Below are positions 57,357-64,000 of a stretch of 64,000 nt of DNA, piece by piece. Within the stretch, counting starts at the first letter, position 1, and the number at the start of each line of letters is the position of its first letter. Made by a program: the position numbers and the translations under genes. The notes beneath the pieces were generated by a model, which saw nothing but the letters and a program-made list of their open reading frames with translations, searched no databases and was not told the DNA's origin. The DNA comes from Nocardia ignorata NBRC 108230 (GTDB lineage: Bacteria > Actinomycetota > Actinomycetes > Mycobacteriales > Mycobacteriaceae): positions 124,001 to 188,000 of the forward strand of contig NZ_BDBI01000012.1 of NCBI RefSeq assembly GCF_001612905.1, read 5' to 3'.

Positions 57357-58105
57357 CGTCCCTGCCCTTCACTGGAATCACGCTCGTCGCGCAGCGACAG
57401 TCTGCGAGCCACGATATCGGCGGCGACCGCGCTGAGCGAGCGGCCGTTGGCATAACAGTACGCACGCAGCCGGGCCAGGGCTTCGTCCGCCGACACGGCC
57501 AGCTGCACCGCCACCATGCCCGCGGCATTGAAGATCACCGCGCGCGAGAATTCCTCGCCCGCGGACTCGACCGTAAGGGGATCGGTGTTCGCGAGCCGGT
57601 ACAGATCGGTGCCGAACATGTGGCCGATCGCGGCCGCGCACGCGAGGCCCGATTCCTGTTCGACGGCGGTGAGGCGGCCGCTGCTCGCCCGATACAGTTC
57701 CAGCACGCCGACGGTGGTGCCCTCGCTCGGGACCGGGAAGGCGAAAAGGGCCCGCACACCGAGCGTGAGGAGTTCGGTGGTGAACACGGGCCAGCGGGTG
57801 GTCGCCGGGGTAGCGGTCAGGTCCGGCCACAGTTGTCGTTCGCCGCGGCGGTAGGTGTCGATGCAGGGCCCCTCGCCGACGACGAATTGGAGTTCGTCGA
57901 GGTGCTGGGCGGTGGCATCGGTGGCGTAGACGAGTTCTCGCGCTTGGGAGGTGCGGCTGAGCAGGGCGACGGCGGCCCCGTCGACGCCGGTGAGCCGGAC
58001 CGCGGCGGTGCAGAGCGCGCCGATGCCGCCGAACAGCGAACCTTCGCCGCCGACGCGCCGCCGGTCGGGTGATTCTCCGGGCCGGTCCCGGAACGCGTCC
58101 TCCAC
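57353..58105 (-). CDS. GAF-ANTAR transcription antiterminator (copy 1 of pair)
   Basis: A 250-residue protein from GTG 58105, with GGAGGG upstream. GAF domain residues 25-165: LTGVDGAAVALLSRTSQARE, LQFVVGEGPCIDTYRRGERQ and LGVRALFAFPVPSEGTTVGV. ANTAR domain residues 180-240: FSRAVIFNAAGMVAVQLAVS, ALARLRAYCYANGRSLSAVA, DIVARRLSL. It leads a two-gene operon with another GAF-ANTAR protein. Confidence 0.87.
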   Translation of the reverse strand: MEDAFRDRPGESPDRRRVGGEGSLFGGIGALCTAAVRLTGVDGAAVALLSRTSQARELVYATDATAQHLDELQFVVGEGPCIDTYRRGERQLWPDLTATPATTRWPVFTTELLTLGVRALFAFPVPSEGTTVGVLELYRASSGRLTAVEQESGLACAAAIGHMFGTDLYRLANTDPLTVESAGEEFSRAVIFNAAGMVAVQLAVSADEALARLRAYCYANGRSLSAVAADIVARRLSLRDERDSSEGQGR

Positions 58106-58179
58106 CGAGCCCTCCGATCTCCGATGTCCACGCTACCGCGCGGTGACCGGTCGGGTGGGGATCGGCTCGGCGGCCTCGG

Positions 58180-58734
58180 TCAGTGTCGGCCTTCGGCGAA
58201 TTCCTCGACGATCTTGGCGCAGAAGGCGGGCAGATCGCCGGGGTTGCGGCTGGAGACGAGCCCGTTGTCGGTGACGACCTCCTCGTCGACGACGGTGCCG
58301 CCCGCATTGCGGATGTCGGTGCGCACACTGGGGTAGCCGGTGAGGGTGCGGCCGCGTACCGCGTCGGCCTCGACGAGAGTCCAGGGGCCGTGGCAGATGA
58401 CGCCGATCGGTTTGCCGGTCGCGGCGAACTGTTTCACGAAGCCGACGGCCGAGGAGTCCTGGCGGAGTTTGTCGGGGTTGGTGGTGCCGCCGGGCAGGAT
58501 GAGGGCGTCGTAGTCGTCGGGGCTGGCCTGGCTGACGACCTGGTCCACGGTGAAGGTGTCGCCCTTCTCGACGTCGTGGTTCATGGCCTGGATGCTGCCC
58601 GATTCCAGGGAGATCAGGGTGGTGGTCGCGCCCGCGTCTTCGACGGCGGCCCGGGGTTGCACGAGTTCGACCTGTTCGACGCCGTCGGTGGCCAGGATGG
58701 CGACGCGCTTACCGGTCAGTGGCTGCTGGGGCAT
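58180..58734 (-). CDS. DJ-1/PfpI-family type 1 glutamine-amidotransferase-like protein
   Basis: A 184-residue PfpI protein: VAILATDGVEQVELVQPRAA at the N-terminus, the nucleophile elbow IGVICHGPWTLVEADAVRG (Cys in ICHG) and VVTDNGLVSSRNPGDLPAFC at the C-terminus. Members act as proteases, deglycases or stress chaperones; the activity here is undetermined. ATG 58734 has GAGGAG upstream and its start overlaps the end of the aldehyde dehydrogenase gene by 19 bp. It is the last gene of a four-gene operon. Confidence 0.88.
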   Translation of the reverse strand: MPQQPLTGKRVAILATDGVEQVELVQPRAAVEDAGATTTLISLESGSIQAMNHDVEKGDTFTVDQVVSQASPDDYDALILPGGTTNPDKLRQDSSAVGFVKQFAATGKPIGVICHGPWTLVEADAVRGRTLTGYPSVRTDIRNAGGTVVDEEVVTDNGLVSSRNPGDLPAFCAKIVEEFAEGRH

Positions 58735-60047
58735 GGTGCACTCCTCACGTGGACGACTTTCACGGTGGTCATTTCGTCGAGCAGTTCGGGGCCGTAGCCG
58801 AAGCCGTTGCCGGAACGGCCGCGGGGTTGGGCGGCTCCGCCCGGGGCGCCACCGAAGACGGCGTTGATCTTCACCGTCGCGACAGGCAAAGTGCGCCACG
58901 CTCTTTGGGCGTGGTCCATGGAACCTGTCAGGACGGTGGCCGCGAGGCCGTATTCACCGGTGGCGGCTTCGTCGAGCCCGGTATCGAAGTCGGGGACCAC
59001 CCGGACCGGGGCGACCGGACCGAAGGTTTCCTCGCGCAGCACCCGCATCTGGGGGAGGCAATCGGTGAGGACGGTGGCCGGGTAGGTCGCGCCGGGCCCG
59101 TCGGGGATGTGGCCGCCGACGAGGACGCGCGCGCCGTGGTCGACGGCGTCGGCGACGTGGTCGTGGACGTGGGCGCGTTGGCGGGCGTCGACGAGTGGTT
59201 GCGGGTGTTCGTTCCATGCGGCGGCGCGGGCACACAGCGCTTCGAGGAAGCGGGGGGCGACGGCGGTGTGGACGTAGATGCGTTCGACCGAGGTGCAGAT
59301 CTGGCCCGCGTTGGCGAACGCGCCGAGTGCGGCCTGTTCGGCGGCCCATTCGGGGTCGACGTCGGCGTCGATGAGCAGTGGGTCGTTGCCGCCGTTCTCG
59401 AGCAGCACCTTTGCGCCGGTGCGGGCGGCCGCGGCGGCGATGCGCTGCCCGGTCTCGCTGCTGCCGACATGGGCGATCACGTCGACCTCGGGGGAGGACG
59501 CGAGCAGGGCGCCGATGTCGCCACCGCCGGTGACGGTGGCGAGGACCGCGTCGGGGAAGTGGGGCGACATGATCTGCCCGAGGAGTTCGCCGGTGCGCGG
59601 ACAACGTTCGCTCGGCTTGTGCAGCACCGTGTTTCCGGTGACGACGGCGGCGCCGAGCAGCCCGCAGGCGATGGCGACCGGGTCGTTCCACGGGGTGAGG
59701 GCGACGACCACACCGCGTGGTTCCGGGATCATGAAGTCGGTGGCCTCGGGGGAGCCCTGCAGCGATTTGCCGCGATGCAGGGGGCCCAGTTCGGCGTACT
59801 GGTCGAGGGTGGAGGCCCCCGCGAGGACTCCCTCGCGTCCGGAGGCGGCGGGGCGTCCGGTTTCGGATTCGAGGGTGGTGGCGAGCTCGTCGGTGTGGGC
59901 GCGCACGGCCGCTGCGGCGGCGCGGAGCATCCCGGCGCGGTCGGCGGGTGGGACGCTTGCCCAGCCGAGTTGGGCGGCGCGCGCGGAGCGCACCGCGTCG
60001 GCGATCTCCTCGGGGGAGGTGGTGGGGGGTGCGGTGGTTGTGGTCAT
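58716..60047 (-). CDS. aldehyde dehydrogenase
   Basis: A 443-residue NAD(P)-dependent aldehyde dehydrogenase, slightly shorter than the usual 480. GVVVALTPWNDPVAIACGLL is the cofactor region, then HVGSSETGQRIAAAAART, VLLENGGNDPLLIDADVD (Glu of the ELGG motif), FANAGQICTSVERIYVHTAV with the catalytic Cys, and ETFGPVAPVRVVPDFDTGLD. ATG 60047 is used. It is the third gene of the DUF4383/catalase-fold/ALDH/PfpI operon, suggesting a role in detoxifying aldehydes under stress. The substrate is unknown. Confidence 0.9.
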   Translation of the reverse strand: MTTTTAPPTTSPEEIADAVRSARAAQLGWASVPPADRAGMLRAAAAAVRAHTDELATTLESETGRPAASGREGVLAGASTLDQYAELGPLHRGKSLQGSPEATDFMIPEPRGVVVALTPWNDPVAIACGLLGAAVVTGNTVLHKPSERCPRTGELLGQIMSPHFPDAVLATVTGGGDIGALLASSPEVDVIAHVGSSETGQRIAAAAARTGAKVLLENGGNDPLLIDADVDPEWAAEQAALGAFANAGQICTSVERIYVHTAVAPRFLEALCARAAAWNEHPQPLVDARQRAHVHDHVADAVDHGARVLVGGHIPDGPGATYPATVLTDCLPQMRVLREETFGPVAPVRVVPDFDTGLDEAATGEYGLAATVLTGSMDHAQRAWRTLPVATVKINAVFGGAPGGAAQPRGRSGNGFGYGPELLDEMTTVKVVHVRSAPCPSSH

Positions 60048-60085
60048 GTGGTCGGCATACCCGGTAGGCGGCGGGGAAACAGGAA

Positions 60086-60799
60086 TCATGTTGGGGGATG
60101 GTCGGTTTCGTCTGTTCGGCCGCGCCGGCTTCCGGTGTAGGCGCTTTCGCGGAACCGGTCGAGCGCGTGCGGGACCAGGGCGACACCGGCCGGGCGGTTG
60201 AGGATCGGGTCGAAGAAGTCGGTGCGGTATTCGCCGGGTTCGGCGCGGCGCAGGTCGAGTTCGCCGACGGGGATCGGTTCTCCGCCGAGGGGTTCGGCGG
60301 TGAGGGAGAACCGCAGGAGGTGATCGTTGTCGAGGTGGTCGCGCAGTGCTTGCAGGGAGGCGGTGCCGGGCAGGTCGTCGAGGGGTTCGGCGAAGAACCA
60401 GACCGGTGAGTCGTCGCCGAAGCGGTAGGGCATCAGCGAACCGAAGCAGGCGCGGTCCCAGCCGCGTGCGGCGGTGATGACGAACCGGCCGAGTGTGCCG
60501 CGTCCGGTGGTGGCGAGGGCGAAGTCCCAGGGGTGATCGTCTCGGTCGAGGACACGGAAGGCCAGGCCTAGTACGTCGGGGATGCCGGTCGGGGTGCCGA
60601 TGCCTTTGGACAGTCTGCCGATGACGGCGCGTTCGCCCGGCCCGAACCAGGGCACGAAGTCGGCGGCGGCGTGGAAGCGTCCGGCCAGGCGCAGGCCGCG
60701 CGGATGGAACACCCGCGCGTGCCTGACCTTGGCACCGGCCTGGAAAGCGGTGCGTACCACGGTGTTCGGGAGGTCGGTGAGGGTTGCTTTGTCGATCAT
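60086..60799 (-). CDS. catalase-fold-like protein without obvious heme site
   Basis: A 237-residue protein. Segments ARVFHPRGLRLAGRFHAAAD, ERAVIGRLSKGIGTPTGIPD, LGLAFRVLDRDDHPWDFALA and GSLMPYRFGDDSPVWFFAEP resemble the beta-barrel of catalase-related proteins. I do not see the distal His-Asn pair or the proximal Tyr that bind heme, so peroxidase activity is doubtful. Relatives in actinomycetes are sometimes annotated as phosphodiesterases without evidence. ATG 60799 overlaps the DUF4383 stop by 4 bp. Second gene of the operon. Confidence 0.65.
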   Translation of the reverse strand: MIDKATLTDLPNTVVRTAFQAGAKVRHARVFHPRGLRLAGRFHAAADFVPWFGPGERAVIGRLSKGIGTPTGIPDVLGLAFRVLDRDDHPWDFALATTGRGTLGRFVITAARGWDRACFGSLMPYRFGDDSPVWFFAEPLDDLPGTASLQALRDHLDNDHLLRFSLTAEPLGGEPIPVGELDLRRAEPGEYRTDFFDPILNRPAGVALVPHALDRFRESAYTGSRRGRTDETDHPPT

Positions 60800-61257
60800 C
60801 GGCGGCGGTCCACGGTGGTCGCGACGGTCCGGGGCAGCAGGGCGCCCAGTGCTATCATGCCGAGCCCGAGGCCCAGGTGCAGCCAGTTGTCGGCGTCGTT
60901 GAGCGGGACGAAGTTGGCGTCGCTTTGCTCGTCGACCAGCAATCCATAGAGCCACAGGACCAGGTAGACGACACCGCCGCCGATGAGGAACGTTCGCGCG
61001 GTCGCGGCGCTCGCCGCGGCCAGCAGGCCGAGGACGCCGAAGACTAGGTGCACGATGTTGTGCAGCACCGACACGGCGAACAGGCCGAACAGCTTCGCGT
61101 GCGATTCGTGGCCTGCCCACTGGAGGTGGTCGTAGTCGGTGGTGATGCCGGGGATGAATCCGAGGACTCCGACCAGCAGGAAGACCGCGCCTACGGCCAG
61201 CGAGGCCAGTTGGATCGGTGACCGGGCCGAACCCGTTCTGCCTACACGTGTGGACAC
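60796..61257 (-). CDS. DUF4383-family membrane protein
   Basis: A 153-residue protein with four helices (LASLAVGAVFLLVGVLGFIP, LFGLFAVSVLHNIVHLVFGV, FLIGGGVVYLVLWLYGLLVD, HLGLGLGMIALGALL). The conserved VLHNIVHLVFG and DNWLHLGLG motifs with the intramembrane His residues are diagnostic of DUF4383. GTG 61257 is preceded by AAAGGAG. It heads the four-gene operon that ends at 58180. Function is unknown. Confidence 0.88.
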   Translation of the reverse strand: MSTRVGRTGSARSPIQLASLAVGAVFLLVGVLGFIPGITTDYDHLQWAGHESHAKLFGLFAVSVLHNIVHLVFGVLGLLAAASAATARTFLIGGGVVYLVLWLYGLLVDEQSDANFVPLNDADNWLHLGLGLGMIALGALLPRTVATTVDRRR

Positions 61258-61369
61258 GGCGTGCTCCTTTCGGATGGGCCGGGTGTGCCCGGCCCGCTTG
61301 CCTGGACGACGGGCGCATGCCCGCTGAGGTGGGTGGTAAACCCGCGTTCAGTTCCGCGCGGTGGCAGGA

Positions 61370-62335
61370 TCACCGCCACCCGACCACCTCCGCCATCGCG
61401 TCGGCCACGGCCGGTTCGGGCTCGGCGAGCGAGGACGCCGCACCGTTGCACACGAATTCGGCGGCCGCGCTCACGGCGTGGCGGACCGCGGGTTCGGTCG
61501 ACTCGCCTTCGGCCAGCACCACGGTGACGGCCGCGGCGAATCGGTCACCGGCCCCGCAGATATCGACGCCTTCGGGGGCACGGCGCCCCGGCGGCACCTG
61601 GATACGCATCCCGGCCGGGAATTCCGCACCGCACAGATAGGCGCCCTCGGCTCCGAGGGTGACCGCGACCGCGCGCGCCGACCACAGGCGGGCCAGGGTG
61701 CTCGTGTCGCGGATCGAGGAGGCCGAATCGAGCAACCGCAATGCCTCGCTGCGGTTGGGGGTGACGATGGCCGTGTCTGGAATCGGTAGCGAACCCAGTG
61801 GGTGCGGGTCCCACACCACCGGAATGCGTGGGGCGAGGGTGCGCAGCAGACCACGGATCTGCGGGTGCGAGGTCATGCCGCGGCCGTAGTCGGACACCAG
61901 CACACCCGAGGCGCGGGCCAGGACGCTGTCGATATCGGTGGGGATCGGCCCCGGCGCCACCTTGCCGGTGCCCGAATCGCAGCGGGCGATCACCACGGGA
62001 TCCTCACCGTCGGTGCAGCGTCCGTCGGCGCGCACCCGCTGCTTGCACACCGTCGAACCGTGCAACGGCACACCGATGACCTGCACGTACGGCTCGAGCA
62101 GGGCGCGCAACTGGTGTCCGGCGTGGTCGTTGGCGAAACCGCCGACGAGGACCACCTCGTCGGCGTCGCCCGCGGCGAGGCGGGCGGCCAGACCTGCACC
62201 GCCGGGCCGGTAGCGGGTGGTGGTGACGTCGACGATCGGGGCGTCGTCCTGGCTGTAGCGTTCGCAGTGACCGTCGACGTCGATGTCGAGGAAGACGTCA
62301 CCGAGCACGACGATCGGTCCTGGATGGGCGGTCAC
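61370..62335 (-). CDS. PfkB-family heptose-phosphate kinase, HldA/RfaE1-like
   Basis: A 321-residue ribokinase-fold kinase. It has IVVLGDVFLDIDVDGHCERY, YRPGGAGLAARLAAGDADEV, VLVSDYGRGM, VVWDPHPLGS, IVTPNRSEALRL and the catalytic DICGAGDRFAAAV. The pattern is that of the kinase half of HldE, which makes D-glycero-beta-D-manno-heptose 1,7-bisphosphate. The nucleotidyltransferase half is absent; a separate gene may lie elsewhere. GTG 62335 overlaps the gmhA-like stop by 4 bp. It is the last gene of the heptose operon in the window. Confidence 0.85.
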   Translation of the reverse strand: MTAHPGPIVVLGDVFLDIDVDGHCERYSQDDAPIVDVTTTRYRPGGAGLAARLAAGDADEVVLVGGFANDHAGHQLRALLEPYVQVIGVPLHGSTVCKQRVRADGRCTDGEDPVVIARCDSGTGKVAPGPIPTDIDSVLARASGVLVSDYGRGMTSHPQIRGLLRTLAPRIPVVWDPHPLGSLPIPDTAIVTPNRSEALRLLDSASSIRDTSTLARLWSARAVAVTLGAEGAYLCGAEFPAGMRIQVPPGRRAPEGVDICGAGDRFAAAVTVVLAEGESTEPAVRHAVSAAAEFVCNGAASSLAEPEPAVADAMAEVVGWR

Positions 62336-62943
62336 AGTGCCTCCAATGCGGCATCGAGGGCGGTGCACAGGGCGTGGACGAGCACGAGGTGCATTTCCTG
62401 CACGGTGGCGACGCTGTCGGCTTCGACGGCGATCGCGTCGTCGCAGACCGAGGCGAGGGTGTTCGGTGGTGGGCCGGTCAGCGCCCAGGTGGTGATGCCC
62501 ATTTCGTGGGCGGCTTTGGCGGTGGCGACGACGTTGGGGCTGCTGCCGCTGGTGGAGAGCACGACGAGGGCGTCGCCGGGGCGGCCGTGGGCGCGCAGCT
62601 GGCGGGCGAACATCTCCTCGATGCCGTAGTCGTTGACGATGGCGGTGGTCGCGGAGGTGTCGCAGTGCAGGGCGATCGCGGCCAACGGCCGACGTTCGGT
62701 GCGGAACCGGCCGGTGAGTTCGGCGCTGAGGTGCTGGGCTTCGGCGGCGCTGCCACCGTTTCCGCAGGTGAACAGTCGCCCGTTGCGTTGGTAGATGTCG
62801 GCGAGTTGTTCGCCCCAGGACCAGATGCGGCGGATCGAGGCGGTCCGGTTGCGTTCCAGGGCGGCGCCGAGCGCGCCGAAGTGGTGTTCGAGGTTCGCAC
62901 CGGTCTCGGCGACCAGGTGGCGGGTGCCGGGTGGATTGTTCAT
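62332..62943 (-). CDS. gmhA: phosphoheptose isomerase (SIS domain)
   Basis: A 203-residue SIS-fold isomerase that converts sedoheptulose 7-phosphate to D-glycero-D-manno-heptose 7-phosphate, the first step of heptose-nucleotide synthesis. It has LFTCGNGGSAAEAQHLSAEL (phosphosugar loop), LHCDTSATTAIVNDYGIEE, and VLSTSGSSPNVVATAKAAHE. The catalytic Glu and His positions are in the AEAQHLSAE and EMHLVLVHAL segments. ATG 62943 overlaps the gmhB-like stop by 4 bp, so the genes are translationally coupled. Confidence 0.9.
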   Translation of the reverse strand: MNNPPGTRHLVAETGANLEHHFGALGAALERNRTASIRRIWSWGEQLADIYQRNGRLFTCGNGGSAAEAQHLSAELTGRFRTERRPLAAIALHCDTSATTAIVNDYGIEEMFARQLRAHGRPGDALVVLSTSGSSPNVVATAKAAHEMGITTWALTGPPPNTLASVCDDAIAVEADSVATVQEMHLVLVHALCTALDAALEAL

Positions 62944-63554
62944 GGCGCGAGTTCCTTTCGTGCGGCGCCCGTCATGGCGAGGGCGACGGCGGTCGGCAGG
63001 TCCTGGGCGACGAGAGCGGTGGCGTGCGCGTGGTCGATCTCCGCACGCCGGGTGATGGGGGTGGGCACCAGGATCGCGGCGCATCCGGCGGCCTGAGCGG
63101 CCTCGATATCGGCGCCGATGTCACCGATCAGGACACAGTCGGCGGGCGCTACCCCGAGTTCTTCGGAGGCGCGAAAGACCATGCCCGGGGCGGGTTTGCG
63201 GCATGCGCAGTCGTCGTCGGGACCGTGCGGGCAGATCTGCCAGGTGTTGAACGGGCCGAGTAGCTGTTCGACGGCGGCGTTGACCGCACCGACCTGGGCG
63301 TGGGTGATGAGGCCACGGGCGATGCCGGACTGGTTGCTCACCACACCGATCGGGATCCCTTCGGCGCGTAGCCGGGCCAGTGCGTCGGCGGCACCGGGCA
63401 CGGGACGCACCAGTGCCGGGTCGCCGAGAAAGGGGACGTCCTCGATCAGCGTCGCATCACGATCGAAGAGCACCGCTGCGGGAGGGGCGGAACGCGATCG
63501 ACCGTGTCGGCCGGATCCGTTCGTTCGTGTGGTGGGCAGTGAGCGAGTGTTCAT
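62940..63554 (-). CDS. gmhB: heptose bisphosphate phosphatase, GmhB-like HAD protein
   Basis: A 204-residue HAD phosphatase. AVLFDRDATLIEDVPFLGDP carries the DxD nucleophile site (DRDAT, usually DRDGT). GVVSNQSGIARGLI has the Ser of motif II, CPHGPDDDCACRKP is the zinc-binding loop specific to GmhB, and VLIGDIGADIEAAQAAGC is motif IV. It removes the C7 phosphate from heptose 1,7-bisphosphate. ATG 63554 overlaps the preceding glycosyltransferase stop by 4 bp. Confidence 0.9.
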   Translation of the reverse strand: MNTRSLPTTRTNGSGRHGRSRSAPPAAVLFDRDATLIEDVPFLGDPALVRPVPGAADALARLRAEGIPIGVVSNQSGIARGLITHAQVGAVNAAVEQLLGPFNTWQICPHGPDDDCACRKPAPGMVFRASEELGVAPADCVLIGDIGADIEAAQAAGCAAILVPTPITRRAEIDHAHATALVAQDLPTAVALAMTGAARKELAP

Positions 63555-64000
63555 GCGGGCCGCCTCGTGTCGGCCGGTCGGGCGCACAGTGTGTCCACCG
63601 CGTCGACGATTTCCTCGGAGGTGATGGCGTCGAGGCACGGGTGTCCCGGTACCGGGCAGGTGCGGGCTCTGGTGCCCGCGCACGCCGCGGACCGACCGAG
63701 CACCACGACCGGCACACCGTAGGGCGCCCACCGCGCGGCCGGGACGACCGGTGCGAACAGGGAGACCACGGGTGTGCCGACCGCGGCGGCCAGGTGGGCG
63801 GGTCCGGTGTTGGGGGCGATGACGACATCGGCGTCGCGCAGTATCGCTGCCAGCGTGGCGAGGTCGGTGCGGCCGCCGAGGTCGGTGGCCAGCCCGTCGG
63901 CGACGAAGGCGGTGTGCTCGTCGGGACCACCGGTGACCAGTACTCGGTACCCGGCCCGGACCAGCGCTGCCACATGGGTTCTCATCCGTTCCGGTGCCGG
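63551..64000 (-). CDS. glycosyltransferase family 9 (heptosyltransferase-like), C-terminal part
   Basis: The minus-strand frame is open to the window edge, so the 5' part lies outside; about 150 residues are visible. VLVTGGPDEHTAFVADGLA, DADVVIAPNTGPAHLAAAVG and PVVSLFAPVVPAARWAPYG are the donor-binding half of GT9 heptosyltransferases (WaaC/WaaF type), with the conserved TGPAHLAAA loop. The C-terminal Cys-rich stretch (GRSAACAGTRARTCPVPGHP) is typical of the family. It is the most upstream gene seen of the heptose operon and likely uses the heptose nucleotide produced by it. Confidence 0.85.
   Translation of the reverse strand, partial: PAPERMRTHVAALVRAGYRVLVTGGPDEHTAFVADGLATDLGGRTDLATLAAILRDADVVIAPNTGPAHLAAAVGTPVVSLFAPVVPAARWAPYGVPVVVLGRSAACAGTRARTCPVPGHPCLDAITSEEIVDAVDTLCARPADTRRPA

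Noticed and set aside
1..64000. tRNA, rRNA, CRISPR arrays, known riboswitches
   Set aside because: Read by eye, I found no T-loop/anticodon arrangement, no rRNA segments, no regularly spaced repeats with spacers and no recognised riboswitch core. A covariance-model search (tRNAscan-SE, Infernal) would be decisive.

Overview
The window is about 64 kb of high-GC DNA whose gene content points to a mycolic-acid actinomycete, most likely Nocardia or a close relative. The clues are an LGFP-repeat protein, DUF3159, DUF4235, DUF4383 and DUF6480 proteins, several ANTAR regulators, ECF41 sigma factors, a secreted glycine-zipper protein of a type common in Nocardia, and many leaderless genes (a -10 hexamer about 6 nt before the start codon). 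The genus is an inference. I recognised no rRNA, tRNA or CRISPR array.

Layout. 1-2.7 kb: end of a DyP peroxidase, a Tat-exported HD protein under a large palindrome, an SDR enzyme and a small membrane protein. 2.9-7.3 kb: two tandem oxidoreductase plus ECF41 sigma modules, each behind a similar ECF41-type promoter. 7.3-16.4 kb: ordinary genes (saccharopine-dehydrogenase-like enzyme, D-Ala-D-Ala carboxypeptidase, drug exporter, TPR-like protein, GH76 glycosidase, LGFP protein). 16.6-22.2 kb: a GT2-GtrA fusion and an ArnT-like glycosyltransferase followed by a two-component system. CAG repeats with an 11-bp period precede both the glycosyltransferase gene and the response regulator gene. 22-27 kb: BASS transporter, MFS transporter, PAS-ANTAR and TerD proteins.

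27.1-38.1 kb is a decayed accessory region. It holds a serine recombinase, a truncated Tn3-type transposase, and remnants of TetR, monooxygenase, methyltransferase, P-type ATPase and ArsR genes. Intact genes lie among them: DUF3159, a glyoxalase-fold protein, an alpha/beta hydrolase, a LysE exporter, a GNAT enzyme, and an RsgA GTPase preceded by an apparent leader peptide.

38-64 kb returns to intact genes: a TetR protein with a resolvase-like second HTH and its divergent hydrolase; a family A DNA polymerase; a holin-fold/DUF3618/DUF4235/TPP-enzyme operon; aminopeptidase N; TauD followed by an osmoprotectant ABC transporter; a STAS, PAS-ANTAR and GAF-ANTAR signalling group; an ALDH/PfpI/catalase-fold/DUF4383 operon; and a tightly coupled heptose-nucleotide operon (kinase, GmhA, GmhB, GT9) that runs off the right edge.

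The strongest candidates for new regulation are the phased operator repeats around the glycosyltransferase/two-component locus, the leader peptide and sequestered ribosome binding site of rsgA, and the paired ECF41 modules. All functional statements come from reading motifs by eye; no database search was run.
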